Of a DNA stretch of 38,506 nucleotides, positions 6,761 to 16,417 are shown in pieces; position 1 is the first letter of the stretch, and each line of letters starts with the position of its first letter. The position numbers and the translations under genes are program-made. The stretch lies in contig JAJSAC010000051.1 in assembly GCA_024274915.1 (NCBI GenBank), positions 1 through 38,506 of the forward strand, in the 5' to 3' direction. Source of the DNA: Thermodesulfobacteriota bacterium (lineage in GTDB: Bacteria > Thermosulfidibacterota > Thermosulfidibacteria > Thermosulfidibacterales > B14-G1). The notes under the pieces were generated by a model. That model was not told the DNA's origin and searched no databases. It saw nothing but the letters and a program-made list of their open reading frames with translations.

Positions 6761-8764
6761 ATGGGACTTAACGTTGTCCAAAAGATACTTAAGGAACATT
6801 TAGTGGAGGGGGAACTGGTTCCTGGTAAAGAAATGGCCATCAAGATAGACCAGACCCTTTACCAGGATGCCACGGGCACCATGGCGGCCATGGAATTTGA
6901 GGCCATGGGGGTTCCTAGGGTCAAGACTGAGTTCTCCATCATTTATATCGATCACAAGACCATCCAGATGGGATTTGAAGACGCGGACGACCATACCTAT
7001 CTTAGGACCTTCGCTGCCAGGTACGGTGTCCATTACTCCAAACCCGGCAATGGAATTTGCCACCAGGTGCATCTGGAACGCTTCGGCAAGCCTGGCAAAA
7101 CCCTCTTGGGTTCCGATTCCCATACCCCCACGGGGGGCGGAATAGGGATGATTGCCATAGGTGCTGGTGGTTTGGACGTCTCTGCTGCCATGGCGGGGCT
7201 CCCCTTTTATCTTACCTGTCCCAGGGTGTACGGTGTCCATCTCACGGGTAAACTGCCCAAGTGGGTCTCCGCCAAGGATGTGATCCTCAAGCTTCTCTCT
7301 ATCCTTACCACCAAGGGCAACGTGGGCTGGATGGTGGAATACTTCGGCCCCGGGGTGAAGACCCTGAGCGTGCCCGAGAGGGCCACTATCACAAACATGG
7401 GGGCTGAGTTGGGTGTCACCACTTCTGTCTTCCCCTCAGATGAGATTACAAAGGAGTTCCTCAGGGCCCAAGGTAGGGAGGAGGACTGGGTGGAACTTCT
7501 CCCCGATCCCGATGCCCAGTACGACAAGGTGATAGAGATCAACTTGTCTGAGCTGGAGCCTATGGTGGCCCTACCCCACAGTCCTGACAATGTGGTGACT
7601 GTTAGGGAAGTGGAAGGCAAGCTGGTGGACCAGGTATGCATCGGCTCCTGTACTAATTCTTCTTACAGAGACCTCATGGTGGTGGCCCGGGTGGCCAAGG
7701 CCTGGGTAGACAAATATGGCAAGGGCTTTGCCCCCCATCTAGACGTGGTGGTGGGTCCAGGTTCCAAGCAGGTTGTACGTCAGATAGACCAGGAAGGGGC
7801 CTTAGACGCCCTTTTGGACGCGGGGATCAGGCTTGAGGAAAACGCTTGCGGTTTCTGTATTGGTATGGGCCAGGCTCCCAAGAACAACGCAGTGTCCGTC
7901 AGAACCAACAACAGGAACTTCTACGGCCGTTCTGGTACCCTCAGTGCGGGGATCTATCTGGTGAGTCCTGAGACGGCCGTGGCCTGTGCTTTGACGGGTG
8001 TCATCACCGATCCTAGAGACCTGGAGAGCAAGTATGGACTGGAGTATCCCGATTTGAAGCTGCCCGACAGGTTTGTTATTGACGACAAGATGGTTCTTCC
8101 TCCTGTCGAAGACCCCAGTACTGTGGAGGTTTACCGGGGTCCCAACATCGTTCCTCCCGAGCCCAGCGAACCCCTGCCTCAGGATATCGAGGGTGAGGTG
8201 ACCATCAAAGTGGGTGACAAGATCACCACGGACCACATCATGCCCGCTGGCCAGCGTCTCAAGTACCGCTCCAACGTACCCAAATACGCCGAATTTGTGT
8301 TCGAATCGGTAGACTCCACCTTTTCCAAGAGGGCGCTGGAGAATAAGAAGAAGGGCGTTCATAATGTTATCGTTGGTGGTGAGTCTTACGGACAGGGATC
8401 CAGTCGCGAGCATGCTGCCCTGTGCCCCATGTATTTGGGTGTGAAGGCCGTTGTGGCCAAGACCATAGAGAGGATCCACAGGGGTAACCTCATCAACTTT
8501 GGGATTCTACCCCTCTACTTTGAGAATCCGGACGATTATGACAGGATAGACCAGGGGGACAAGATCTCCATGCCAGATGCCAGGAAGGCCCTCTTGGAGA
8601 ATACGGGTAGGCTGGTTATGAAGAATGAGACCAAGGGTATCGAAATTCCTCTCACTTTCAATCTCTCCGATAGGGAGCGTAAAATTGTTCTTTTAGGAGG
8701 TATGCTCAACGTGGCAAAAGAGTATGGAGGTAAGAGCTTCCGGGAAATAGAAATCGAAGAATAG
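6761..8764 (+). CDS. Aconitate hydratase (Aquifex-type, short form)
   Basis: This 667-residue aconitase interconverts citrate and isocitrate using a [4Fe-4S] cluster. The three cluster cysteines are visible: C297 in CIGSCTNSS, and C363 and C366 in NACGFCIGMG. The C-terminal swivelling domain carries GGESYGQGSSREHAA with the substrate-binding SSR. The length is far below the roughly 890 residues of AcnA and fits the shorter Aquifex-type/putative aconitase family found in many Desulfobacterota and thermophiles. It is the first gene of the TCA cluster, directly behind a near-consensus promoter, and ends at a hairpin. 3-Isopropylmalate dehydratase is excluded because both halves are fused and the context is TCA. 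Confidence 0.95.
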   Translation: MGLNVVQKILKEHLVEGELVPGKEMAIKIDQTLYQDATGTMAAMEFEAMGVPRVKTEFSIIYIDHKTIQMGFEDADDHTYLRTFAARYGVHYSKPGNGICHQVHLERFGKPGKTLLGSDSHTPTGGGIGMIAIGAGGLDVSAAMAGLPFYLTCPRVYGVHLTGKLPKWVSAKDVILKLLSILTTKGNVGWMVEYFGPGVKTLSVPERATITNMGAELGVTTSVFPSDEITKEFLRAQGREEDWVELLPDPDAQYDKVIEINLSELEPMVALPHSPDNVVTVREVEGKLVDQVCIGSCTNSSYRDLMVVARVAKAWVDKYGKGFAPHLDVVVGPGSKQVVRQIDQEGALDALLDAGIRLEENACGFCIGMGQAPKNNAVSVRTNNRNFYGRSGTLSAGIYLVSPETAVACALTGVITDPRDLESKYGLEYPDLKLPDRFVIDDKMVLPPVEDPSTVEVYRGPNIVPPEPSEPLPQDIEGEVTIKVGDKITTDHIMPAGQRLKYRSNVPKYAEFVFESVDSTFSKRALENKKKGVHNVIVGGESYGQGSSREHAALCPMYLGVKAVVAKTIERIHRGNLINFGILPLYFENPDDYDRIDQGDKISMPDARKALLENTGRLVMKNETKGIEIPLTFNLSDRERKIVLLGGMLNVAKEYGGKSFREIEIEE

Positions 8765-8801
8765 AACAAGGGTAAAATTTACAATAACCAGATTTTATTT
8801 T

Positions 8802-8833
8802 GGGCCGGAAAGCATGTTTTCCGGCCCGGTTCT
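8802..8833 (+). terminator. Hairpin after the aconitase gene
   Basis: A 10-bp stem (GGGCCGGAAA at 8802-8811, TTTCCGGCCC at 8818-8827) with a 6-nt loop is followed by GGTTCTTTG, a weak U-tract. It is probably an intrinsic terminator with partial readthrough. Confidence 0.65.
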
Positions 8834-8879
8834 TTGTGAAAGGCCTTGTTTAAGGGGTTTAATCCTATGTCTTGTTCTC

Positions 8880-8905
8880 TTGACATTTGAATTTGTGTAT
8901 ACTAT
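8880..8905 (+). promoter_or_regulatory. Candidate promoter of the citrate synthase gene
   Basis: A perfect TTGACA (8880-8885) is followed by TATACT (8898-8903), but the 12-bp spacing is too short for sigma-70. At the standard 17 bp only TATCTC is found. A promoter is likely here given the preceding terminator; its exact -10 is uncertain. Confidence 0.4.
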
Positions 8906-8940
8906 CTCTATCTCTGCCAATAAAACAGCGGAGGTGGGGT

Positions 8941-10257
8941 ATGTCAAAACTAAAGGAGAAATTGGCCTCTAAGATCCCGGCTGCCAGGGAGCGCTATCGT
9001 AAGTTGGTGAAGGAGTACGGGAGCGTGGTCATCGACCAGGTGACGGTGGCTCAGGTGGCCGGTGGAATGAGGGGGATTAAGTGCCTTCTCACTGACATCT
9101 CTTATCTGGATCCTTACGAGGGAATCCGTTTCCGTGGTTATACTATTCCTGAAGTGATGGAAAAGCTACCCAAAAGGGAAGGTGCTGAGGTTCCCCTGGT
9201 GGGTGGTTTTTACTATCTCTTGTTGACAGGGGATCTCCCTACCATGGAGGAGGCTGAGGACGTGGAGGCCGAATGGAAGGCCAGGGGGCAGGTGCCCCAG
9301 TACGTATGGGATGTGCTCCGTGCCCAGCCCAGGGATACTCATCCCATGACCATGTTTGCCGAGGCCGTGCTGTCCATGCAGAGGGAGTCTGTCTTTGCAA
9401 AGAGATATGCTGAGGGGATGAGAAGAGAAGAGTATTGGGATGCTATGTATGAAGACGCCATGAACATGCTGGCCAAGTTGCCCACCGTAGCCGCTTACAT
9501 CTATAGAATGAAGTACAAGGGGGACACTCCCATCGCTCCCGCTCCCGATCTTGATTGGGGCTCCAACTTTGCTTACATGATGGGTGTGCCGGATCCTGCT
9601 TATAGGGAGTTGATGAAGCTATATTTCATTCTCCACAGTGACCACGAAAGTGGCAATGTGAGTGCTCACACTGCTCATCTGGTGGCTTCGGCCTTGTCCG
9701 ATATCTATTATGCCTGGTGCGCTGGTCTCTGTGGATTGGCCGGTCCCCTCCATGGTTTGGCCAATCAGGAGTGCCTGGGATGGATTTTGGGTGTGATGGA
9801 GCACTTTGGTGGGGTGCCCACTAAGGAGCAGATGGAGCAGTATGCTTGGGATACCCTCAATGCAGGTCGTGTGATCCCTGGTTACGGCCATGCGGTGCTC
9901 AGACAGACAGATCCCAGGTATACGTCTCAGAGGGAGTTTGCCCTGAAGCACTGTCCGGATGACCCGGTGTTCAAAACGGTGAGCACCGCCTATGAGGTGA
10001 TACCTGAAGTGCTTAAGAAGCATGGTAAAGCCAAGAATCCCTGGCCTAACGTGGATGCCCATTCTGGTGTCCTCCAGTATCACTATGGCGTCAAAGAGTT
10101 TGATTTCTATACTGTTCTCTTTGGCATTGGCCGTGCCCTGGGTATCAGCGCTAACGTCATTTGGGATAGGGCTGTTGGTCAGCCCATCGAGAGGCCCAAG
10201 TCCATCACTACGGATATGCTGGAAGACATGGCCAAGAAGGGCAAAGGAGAGGGTTAG
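8941..10257 (+). CDS. gltA: Citrate (Si)-synthase, eukaryote-like type
   Basis: This 438-residue citrate synthase condenses oxaloacetate with acetyl-CoA. Active-site residues match the pig-heart pattern: H235 in DHESGNVSAHT, H271 in GPLHGLANQ, H317 in VIPGYGHAVLR and D372 in VDAHSG. The GPLHGLANQE and PGYGHAVLR strings are the eukaryote-like form known from Geobacter and relatives rather than the hexameric E. coli type. I chose the ATG at 8941 because GGAGGTGGGGT lies directly upstream; an in-frame TTG at 8887 would add 18 residues that look like promoter sequence. With no ATP-citrate lyase in the cluster, this enzyme would have to cleave citrate if the cycle ran backwards. Confidence 0.95.
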   Translation: MSKLKEKLASKIPAARERYRKLVKEYGSVVIDQVTVAQVAGGMRGIKCLLTDISYLDPYEGIRFRGYTIPEVMEKLPKREGAEVPLVGGFYYLLLTGDLPTMEEAEDVEAEWKARGQVPQYVWDVLRAQPRDTHPMTMFAEAVLSMQRESVFAKRYAEGMRREEYWDAMYEDAMNMLAKLPTVAAYIYRMKYKGDTPIAPAPDLDWGSNFAYMMGVPDPAYRELMKLYFILHSDHESGNVSAHTAHLVASALSDIYYAWCAGLCGLAGPLHGLANQECLGWILGVMEHFGGVPTKEQMEQYAWDTLNAGRVIPGYGHAVLRQTDPRYTSQREFALKHCPDDPVFKTVSTAYEVIPEVLKKHGKAKNPWPNVDAHSGVLQYHYGVKEFDFYTVLFGIGRALGISANVIWDRAVGQPIERPKSITTDMLEDMAKKGKGEG

Positions 10258-10282
10258 TGATTTTGGTCTGATTTGGATTGGA

Positions 10283-10316
10283 GGGGTGCTTCGGCACCCC
10301 TTTTGTTTTTATTTTT
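10283..10316 (+). terminator. Intrinsic terminator after citrate synthase
   Basis: The stem GGGGTGC / GCACCCC with a stable TTCG tetraloop (10283-10300) is followed by TTTTGTTTTTATTTTT. This is a textbook Rho-independent terminator. Confidence 0.92.
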
Positions 10317-10379
10317 GAGGAGGGTTTTTTTAACCATTGAATTTAGTAGTGGATTCTATCAGATATTCGTTTCATTTTA

Positions 10380-10406
10380 TTGACAATTTGACCTCGTTCA
10401 TTTAAT
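10380..10406 (+). promoter_or_regulatory. Candidate promoter of the isocitrate dehydrogenase gene
   Basis: A perfect TTGACA (10380-10385) is followed after 15 bp by TTTAAT (10401-10406, five of six). The spacing is short. An overlapping TTGACC (10388) with TACAAA at 19 bp is the alternative. The strong terminator upstream makes a promoter necessary here. Confidence 0.55.
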
Positions 10407-10440
10407 AACAAGTACAAAATTTGAAGAGAGGGGGCGAGCT

Positions 10441-12675
10441 ATGGACAAAAAACCAACGATAATTTGGACAAAGACGGATGAGGCACCTTATTTAGCATCA
10501 TTCTCTTTGCTTCCCATCATTGAACAGTACGTGAAGGCTGCCGATATCGGTGTGGTAGTGAAGGATATCTCCCTTGCCGGCAGGACTATGGCTGCTTTTC
10601 CCGAGTATTTGGGAGAGGGTCAGAGGGTTCCTGATGACCTCGCAGAATTGGGAGAGCTTGTTAATCGACCCGATTCAAACATCATTAAACTGCCCAATAT
10701 AAGTGCCACAGTGCCCCAGCTGAAGGACACCATAGCAGAGCTTAGAAAGAAGGGTTACATGGTGCCTGAGTACCCTGAGGAGCCCAAAACGGAGGAAGAG
10801 AAGAAGATCAAAGAGAGATACGCCGAGGTTTTGGGGAGCGCTGTTAACCCCGTCATCAGACAGGGCAACAACATTCGTAGCGTGCCTCCCCCAGTGAAGG
10901 AGTCGGCCAAGAAGCACCCCAACCTCATGGGATTGCCCCTTAAAGAGTGGCCCAAAGATTCCAGGTGCCATGTCTCTTATATGAGTCACGGTGATTTTTA
11001 CGAGAATGAGAAGTCTGTGACTCTTGAAAAGGATACAACGGTAAAGATTGAGTTTGTGGACGAGAGTGGTAACGTAACGGTTCTTAAAGAGGTGCCTGTT
11101 ACAGAAGGGGAGATCCTGGATGGTACCTTCATGGACGTGAAGGCCCTCCAGGAGTTCTTTGAGGAACAATTGGAGGATGCCAAGAGGGGAGGTGTCCTAT
11201 TCTCTCTTCACTTGAAGGCTACCATGATGAAGGTTTCCGATCCTCCCATCTTCGGGTACGCCGTTAAGGCCTATCTGAAGGATGTCTTTGAGAAGCACGG
11301 AAAGGTTTTCGAAGAGATTGGGGTTAATCCCAACAACGGCCTCGGGGACCTCTTCGATAAGCTTCAGAAGCTGCCCGAGGACAAAAGGAAGGAGATTGAG
11401 GCCGATATTAAGGCGGCCTTTGAGAAGAACCCTGACCTCTTCATGGTGGATTCTGACAGGGGCATCACCAACCTCCATGCTCCCAACCTGGTCATCATTG
11501 ACGCCTCCATGCCTGTCATCGTCAGGGACGGCGGCAGGGCCTGGGGTCCCGATGGTAAGCTCCACGATGCCAAGGCTGTCATTCCCGACAGATCCTATGC
11601 CAAGGCCTACGAAGAGATCATAGAGGATTGCAAGAAGAACGGTGCCTTCGACAGGACCACTATGGGTACCGTCATCAATATTGGTCTCATGGCTATGAAG
11701 GCTGAGGAGTATGGTTCCCACGACAAGACCTTCCAGGCCCCTGCCAATGGGGTCTTCAGGGTGGTGGACGGTGACGGTAATGTCCTCATGGAGCACAAGG
11801 TGGAGAAGGACGACATCTGGAGGGCGTGCCAGGTTAGAGATATAGCCATCAAAGACTGGGTGAAGCTGGCTGTGGAGGTTGGTAAATCCAAGGGCTACCC
11901 TGTGGTCTTCTGGCTGGACGAGAACAGGGCCCATCACGCCGAGCAGATCAAAAAGGTGAAGAGGTACCTTCAGGACCATGACACAGAGGGTCTGGAGATC
12001 CATATCATGAGCCCTGCCGAGGCCATGAAGTTCACCTGCCAGCAGGTGAGGAAGGGTGGGAACGCCATCGCCGTTACGGGCAACGTTCTCAGGGACTACC
12101 TCACCGACCTCTTCCCCATTCTGGAGGTGGGCACCAGTGCCAAAATGCTCTCCGTGGTGCCCCTTCTGGCGGGAGGCATCTTGGTGGAAGCCGGTGCTGG
12201 CGGTTCCGCCCCCAAGCATGTGCAGCAGTTGCTTAAGGAGGGTCACCTCAGGTGGGACTCCCTGGCAGAATTCACGGCTGTGGCGGCATCTGTGGAGCAT
12301 ATTGCCAAGAAGTATGATCACAAGGGTGCCAAGGTGATGTTGGATGCTATAAACTACGGCATCACCGAGGTCCTCAACAACGGCAAGTGGCCTTCCAGGA
12401 AGGTGGGTGAGCTGGATACCCGGGGCGAGCACTACTACTTTGCCCTCTACTGGGCTAAGGCCCTGGCCGAGCAGAACGAGGATGCCGAGCTTAAGGCTAA
12501 GTTCGCTGGGGTTTACGAGCAGCTGGCGGAGAACGAAGCCAAAATCAACGAGGAACTTTTGGCCGCCCAGGGGCGTCCTGTAGATATAGATGGATATTAC
12601 TTCCCTGATGAAGAGAAGGCGAAAAGGGAGATGCGACCCAGTCCCACGTTCAATGCGATCATAGACTCGATTTAA
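10441..12675 (+). CDS. Monomeric NADP-dependent isocitrate dehydrogenase
   Basis: This 744-residue protein belongs to the monomeric IDH family (about 740 residues; Azotobacter and Corynebacterium types). It converts isocitrate and NADP+ to 2-oxoglutarate, CO2 and NADPH. The N terminus ([20 protein letters not shown]), [32 protein letters not shown] and VLREGN-like stretches are characteristic, and the C terminus keeps [10 protein letters not shown]. It is unrelated in length to the dimeric Icd of about 410 residues. The ATG at 10441 follows GAGAGGGGGCGAGCT. The gene has its own promoter and terminator, so it is an independent unit inside the TCA cluster. Codon use looks like its neighbours. 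A remnant of what may be the former dimeric icd lies 0.3 kb downstream. Confidence 0.96.
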   Translation: MDKKPTIIWTKTDEAPYLASFSLLPIIEQYVKAADIGVVVKDISLAGRTMAAFPEYLGEGQRVPDDLAELGELVNRPDSNIIKLPNISATVPQLKDTIAELRKKGYMVPEYPEEPKTEEEKKIKERYAEVLGSAVNPVIRQGNNIRSVPPPVKESAKKHPNLMGLPLKEWPKDSRCHVSYMSHGDFYENEKSVTLEKDTTVKIEFVDESGNVTVLKEVPVTEGEILDGTFMDVKALQEFFEEQLEDAKRGGVLFSLHLKATMMKVSDPPIFGYAVKAYLKDVFEKHGKVFEEIGVNPNNGLGDLFDKLQKLPEDKRKEIEADIKAAFEKNPDLFMVDSDRGITNLHAPNLVIIDASMPVIVRDGGRAWGPDGKLHDAKAVIPDRSYAKAYEEIIEDCKKNGAFDRTTMGTVINIGLMAMKAEEYGSHDKTFQAPANGVFRVVDGDGNVLMEHKVEKDDIWRACQVRDIAIKDWVKLAVEVGKSKGYPVVFWLDENRAHHAEQIKKVKRYLQDHDTEGLEIHIMSPAEAMKFTCQQVRKGGNAIAVTGNVLRDYLTDLFPILEVGTSAKMLSVVPLLAGGILVEAGAGGSAPKHVQQLLKEGHLRWDSLAEFTAVAASVEHIAKKYDHKGAKVMLDAINYGITEVLNNGKWPSRKVGELDTRGEHYYFALYWAKALAEQNEDAELKAKFAGVYEQLAENEAKINEELLAAQGRPVDIDGYYFPDEEKAKREMRPSPTFNAIIDSI

Positions 12676-12700
12676 GTGAATATTAATGCTTAAGAAGTGC

Positions 12701-12729
12701 GGGGCCGGAGTATTTCCGGCCCCTTTTTA
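12701..12729 (+). terminator. Intrinsic terminator after isocitrate dehydrogenase
   Basis: A perfect 9-bp stem (GGGGCCGGA at 12701-12709, TCCGGCCCC at 12715-12723) with a 5-nt loop is followed by TTTTTAT. Confidence 0.93.
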
Positions 12730-12987
12730 TTAGGTTGAGAGGTTATGGTTGTATGGTGGGAGCGCTCTTCTTTTTCATCGATTGAGGGTTGTTTTCTGAG
12801 GGGAGTATTACAAAAAGGGTTTGGTCTTTTCCTGGGTAGGGGGAGCTTGACATGGGTTTTGCAAAAGTGATACCTTTCACCCGCTTAAAACGGATTGGTT
12901 TGGTGGTGTATTGCGGATGGGGGTTCTTTGTTAGGGGGTTAAGCTTCTTTAAAGAAGCAGTTCAACCACTGTAAATCTGGGGAGGGT
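12730..12987 (+). promoter_or_regulatory. Long regulatory interval upstream of the icd remnant and mdh
   Basis: A promoter candidate has TTGACA at 12847-12852 and, 18 bp on, TACCTT at 12871-12876 preceded by TGA (extended -10). A perfect 16-nt palindrome, GCTTCTTTAAAGAAGC (12943-12958), lies about 60 bp past the predicted start of transcription and could be an operator or an mRNA hairpin. No RNA gene or known riboswitch was recognised. Confidence 0.5.
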
Positions 12988-13080
12988 ATGGCAGGGTTTT
13001 ACCAGGTTCCTGATTGGGGCAAACCCATTACTGTGGGGCATGGGAAACTGATCGTTTCCGATACTCCATGGGGTGGATGA
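12988..13080 (+). pseudogene. Probable 5' remnant of a dimeric isocitrate dehydrogenase gene
   Basis: A 30-codon ORF starts at ATG 12988 behind an excellent GGGGAGGG and ends at TGA 13078. Its peptide contains GKPITVGHGKLIVSDTP. This lines up with the N terminus of dimeric NADP-Icd, for example E. coli GKKITLQNGKLNVPENP (from memory), and stops just where the Icd nucleotide-binding region should begin. Geobacter and relatives carry icd directly before mdh, the position seen here. The simplest reading is that most of icd was deleted and its promoter and leader kept for mdh. A short leader peptide is the alternative. Confidence 0.45.
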
Positions 13081-13136
13081 TCGGGAGTTCCAAGCCAGGG
13101 GCTGGGTTTGGGCCCGGCTCCGAGTTTAAAAAATGA

Positions 13137-14087
<951 letters not shown>

Positions 14088-14093
14088 CCTCTA

Positions 14094-14114
14094 GGGGGGG
14101 CTGAAAGCCCCCCC
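14094..14114 (+). terminator. G7/C7 hairpin between mdh and the fumarase genes
   Basis: A 9-bp stem (GGGGGGGCT / AGCCCCCCC) encloses a 3-nt loop and is followed by AATCCTTTG rather than a U-run. It may be a leaky terminator or a stabilising 3' end. No separate promoter is visible before the next gene, 24 bp downstream. Confidence 0.55.
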
Positions 14115-14138
14115 AATCCTTTGTAAGGGGATGGTGGC

Positions 14139-14978
14139 ATGAGAGAGGTAAATGTTTCTGAGATTACACAGGCTGTTAAGAAGCTTTGTATGGATGCCAA
14201 CTATTACCTTCCCGAAGATGTCTACAGCGCTCTGCAGGAGGCCCTAAAAAAAGAGAAATCTCCCGTTGGTAAATCCGTTTTGGAGCAGATTATCAGGAAC
14301 GCCGATATAGCCAGGGAGGAGAAGGTTGCCATCTGTCAGGATTGCGGCCTGGCCGTCATTTTTATGGAGATCGGCCAGAATGTGAAGTTTGTGGGTGGCG
14401 ATCTGAAAGAGGCCCTCTTCGAGGGAGTGCGCCAGGGTTATAGAGAGGGTTACTTGAGGAAGTCTACCTGTCATCCTTTTACCAGGGCCAATGTGGGGGA
14501 TAATACTCCTCCGGTCATTCACTATGATATAGTGCCTGGTGACAAAGTGAGGATCGTGCTTGCCCCCAAAGGTGGTGGTAGCGAGAACATGTCCCGGGTG
14601 ATGATGCTCAAGCCCGCCGATGGCCTGGAGGGGGTGAAGGACTATGTGGTCCAGAGGTGTAGCGAGTCTGGTGGAAATCCCTGTCCCCCCGTTATTGTGG
14701 GTGTAGGTGTGGGAGGTACCTTTGAGCGTTCAGCTTTCTTGGCCAAAAAGGCCCTCCTCAGGCCTCTAGGTAGGCCCAATCCTGATCTGGAGTTGGCGGC
14801 AGCGGAACAGGAGATGCTGGAAAGGATCAACAAGCTGGGCATGGGTCCCATGGGTTGGGGCGGTACTGTATATGCATTGGCCGTGCACTTTGAGATGGAA
14901 CCCTGCCATATTGCCAGTTTGCCCTGTGCTGTGAATATAAACTGCCACGCCGCCAGGCATAAAGAAATAACCATTTAA
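14139..14978 (+). CDS. Fumarate hydratase class I, alpha subunit
   Basis: This 279-residue protein corresponds to the N-terminal (TtdA-like) half of class I [4Fe-4S] fumarases, which interconvert fumarate and malate. The three cluster cysteines expected for the family are visible: C66 in ICQDCG, C182 in GGNPCPPVIVGVGVGG and C269 in VNINCHAARH. GGGSENMS and ANVGDNTPP are also conserved. The beta subunit follows 28 bp downstream. L-tartrate dehydratase shares this architecture, but placement between mdh and sdh makes fumarase by far the better call. The ATG at 14139 follows AAGGGGATGGTGGC. Confidence 0.93.
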   Translation: MREVNVSEITQAVKKLCMDANYYLPEDVYSALQEALKKEKSPVGKSVLEQIIRNADIAREEKVAICQDCGLAVIFMEIGQNVKFVGGDLKEALFEGVRQGYREGYLRKSTCHPFTRANVGDNTPPVIHYDIVPGDKVRIVLAPKGGGSENMSRVMMLKPADGLEGVKDYVVQRCSESGGNPCPPVIVGVGVGGTFERSAFLAKKALLRPLGRPNPDLELAAAEQEMLERINKLGMGPMGWGGTVYALAVHFEMEPCHIASLPCAVNINCHAARHKEITI

Positions 14979-15006
14979 ACAGTGCAATGGATGTAAGGAG
15001 GCTGTC

Positions 15007-15570
15007 ATGGCTGAGGATTACATTAGATTAACCACTCCGCTGACCGATGAGGGCGTGGAAAAACTCAAGATAGGGGACAGAGTGCTGTTGAATGGCGTCA
15101 TCTACACGGGGAGGGACGCGGCCCATAAGCGGATGGTGGAGGCCTTGGACAAAGGAGAGGACCTTCCCTTTGATATTAAAGGGGCCGTTATTTACTTTGT
15201 GGGCCCTGCTCCTGCCAAGCCTGGATGGTCAATAGGCTCCGCCGGTCCTACTACCAGCTACAGAATGGATCCTTACTCTCCTAGACTTATTGCTTTGGGT
15301 TTGAAGGGTATGATTGGAAAGGGTGGTCGTTCTCAAGAGGTCATTGATGCGTGTGTCAAGTATAAGTGCGTTTACTTCGGTGCCATTGGTGGTGCCGGTG
15401 CTCTCTTGGCCAAAAGCATAAAGAAGGCCGAGATCATTGCCTATGAGGATCTGGGGCCTGAGGCTGTAAGACAGTTGGAGGTGGAAGACTTCCCTGTTAT
15501 CGTGGTCAATGACGTTTATGGGAACGATCTTGAGAAGGAGGGCAGAAAGCAGTATGAAGTGAGAGATTAG
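15007..15570 (+). CDS. Fumarate hydratase class I, beta subunit
   Basis: This 187-residue protein corresponds to the C-terminal (TtdB-like) half of class I fumarase. It carries the signatures TGRDAAHKRMVEAL, GPTTSYRMDPYSPRLIALGLKGMIGKGGR and the AIGGAGALLAKSI loop. It pairs with the alpha subunit immediately upstream. The ATG at 15007 follows AAGGAGGCTGTC. A GC-rich hairpin lies after its stop and before the succinate dehydrogenase genes. Confidence 0.93.
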   Translation: MAEDYIRLTTPLTDEGVEKLKIGDRVLLNGVIYTGRDAAHKRMVEALDKGEDLPFDIKGAVIYFVGPAPAKPGWSIGSAGPTTSYRMDPYSPRLIALGLKGMIGKGGRSQEVIDACVKYKCVYFGAIGGAGALLAKSIKKAEIIAYEDLGPEAVRQLEVEDFPVIVVNDVYGNDLEKEGRKQYEVRD

Positions 15571-15591
15571 CCTTTAGGGTTTGAAATACTT

Positions 15592-15614
15592 GGGGGGTCT
15601 GCTATTCGACCCCC
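15592..15614 (+). terminator. G-rich hairpin between the fumarase and sdh genes
   Basis: A 7-bp stem (GGGGGTC / GACCCCC) with an 8-nt loop has no following U-tract. It is one of a series of similar G-run hairpins at module borders in this cluster. Confidence 0.45.
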
Positions 15615-15642
15615 TCCAAAAGTTTTAGAGGAGGTTTGGGGT

Positions 15643-16032
15643 ATGCTGGAGAAGCCCAGTGTTATTAAGCGTTACCGTTTGCACGTCGGAACCATTGCTT
15701 GGATCCTCCACAGGGCGACGGGACTCTTGCTGGTTCTCTACCTTATGCTCCACATTTGGGTTATACATCACGTTTCCCAAGGCCCTGCCGGCTTCAATAA
15801 AGTGATGAAAGCTGTACAGTCTCCTCTATTTCTCTTTCTGGAGATCGGATTGCTGGGATGCGTACTTTATCACGCTTTCAACGGACTGAGAATCATTATC
15901 GTGGAGTTTTCCAGGGAAGGGGTAGAGGCTCATAAACAGATTTTTGCGGCTATGATGGCGGTGGCCGTCTTCCTCTTCCTGGTAGGTGGTGTTCCGATGT
16001 TTATCCATTTTCTGCACGTTTTAGCAGGATAG
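15643..16032 (+). CDS. sdhC: Succinate dehydrogenase/fumarate reductase cytochrome b subunit (SdhC)
   Basis: This 129-residue membrane anchor has three predicted transmembrane helices: about 23-45, 63-85 and 102-127. Likely haem or quinone-site residues include R/H in LHRATG (helix I), LMLHIW and YHAFNGLRIII (helix II). With the next gene it forms the anchor that binds quinone and attaches SdhAB to the membrane. Gene order C-D-A-B is like that of E. coli sdh. The ATG at 15643 follows GAGGAGGTTTGGGGT. Whether the complex runs as succinate dehydrogenase or as fumarate reductase cannot be read from the sequence. Confidence 0.9.
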   Translation: MLEKPSVIKRYRLHVGTIAWILHRATGLLLVLYLMLHIWVIHHVSQGPAGFNKVMKAVQSPLFLFLEIGLLGCVLYHAFNGLRIIIVEFSREGVEAHKQIFAAMMAVAVFLFLVGGVPMFIHFLHVLAG

Positions 16033-16045
16033 GGGAGGTGAGCCT

Positions 16046-16399
16046 ATGAAGTTTCCCAGAACATCAGGTGGCTTTTACGCATGGCTCTTTCAAAGGCTAA
16101 CGGGTATTTTGCTGGTGATTTTGCTCATTATTCATTTTGCCATCACCCACAATCTACCCAAGGGTGGTGAGGTGACCTATGCCTTGGTAGCCCCCAGGCT
16201 GGCTACAGCCACCTGGAAGGTTTTTGATCTCACCTTTTTGGTGTGCGCCCTGTTCCACGGCCTCAACGGCGTGTGGATGGTGGTCCAGGACTACGTCCAC
16301 AGCGAAACGGCCCAGGCCTGGATCTTCTATGCCCTTTGCACCCTGGGGCTGGTTCTGTTGGTGCTAGGCGCCATCACCGTCATACCTTTCAAAGCTTAA
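16046..16399 (+). CDS. sdhD: Succinate dehydrogenase/fumarate reductase membrane anchor (SdhD)
   Basis: This 117-residue protein has three transmembrane helices: about 14-35, 57-78 and 90-112. It resembles SdhC in layout: FQRLTG at the start of helix I and LFHGLNGVWMVVQDY in helix II, the latter bearing the conserved H-x-x-N-G. It starts 13 bp after sdhC behind GGGGAGGTGAGCCT and is followed by sdhA 18 bp later. It completes a two-subunit anchor, so the enzyme is of the type with two small subunits, not the single five-helix cytochrome b type. Confidence 0.88.
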   Translation: MKFPRTSGGFYAWLFQRLTGILLVILLIIHFAITHNLPKGGEVTYALVAPRLATATWKVFDLTFLVCALFHGLNGVWMVVQDYVHSETAQAWIFYALCTLGLVLLVLGAITVIPFKA

Positions 16400-16417
16400 A
16401 GTCAGGGGGTGGTGAAC

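Noticed and set aside
8887-8940. Longer citrate synthase start at TTG 8887
   Set aside because: The extra residues coincide with the promoter region, and the ATG at 8941 has a near-perfect ribosome binding site.
11197-12432. 411-codon open frame on the minus strand
   Set aside because: It lies wholly antisense to the monomeric isocitrate dehydrogenase gene, shows no family motif, and has a His/Leu/Gly-skewed composition caused by the opposite strand codon bias.
14139-15570. L-tartrate dehydratase TtdAB
   Set aside because: It shares architecture with two-subunit fumarase, but the context between mdh and sdh and the need for a fumarase in the cycle favour fumarase.
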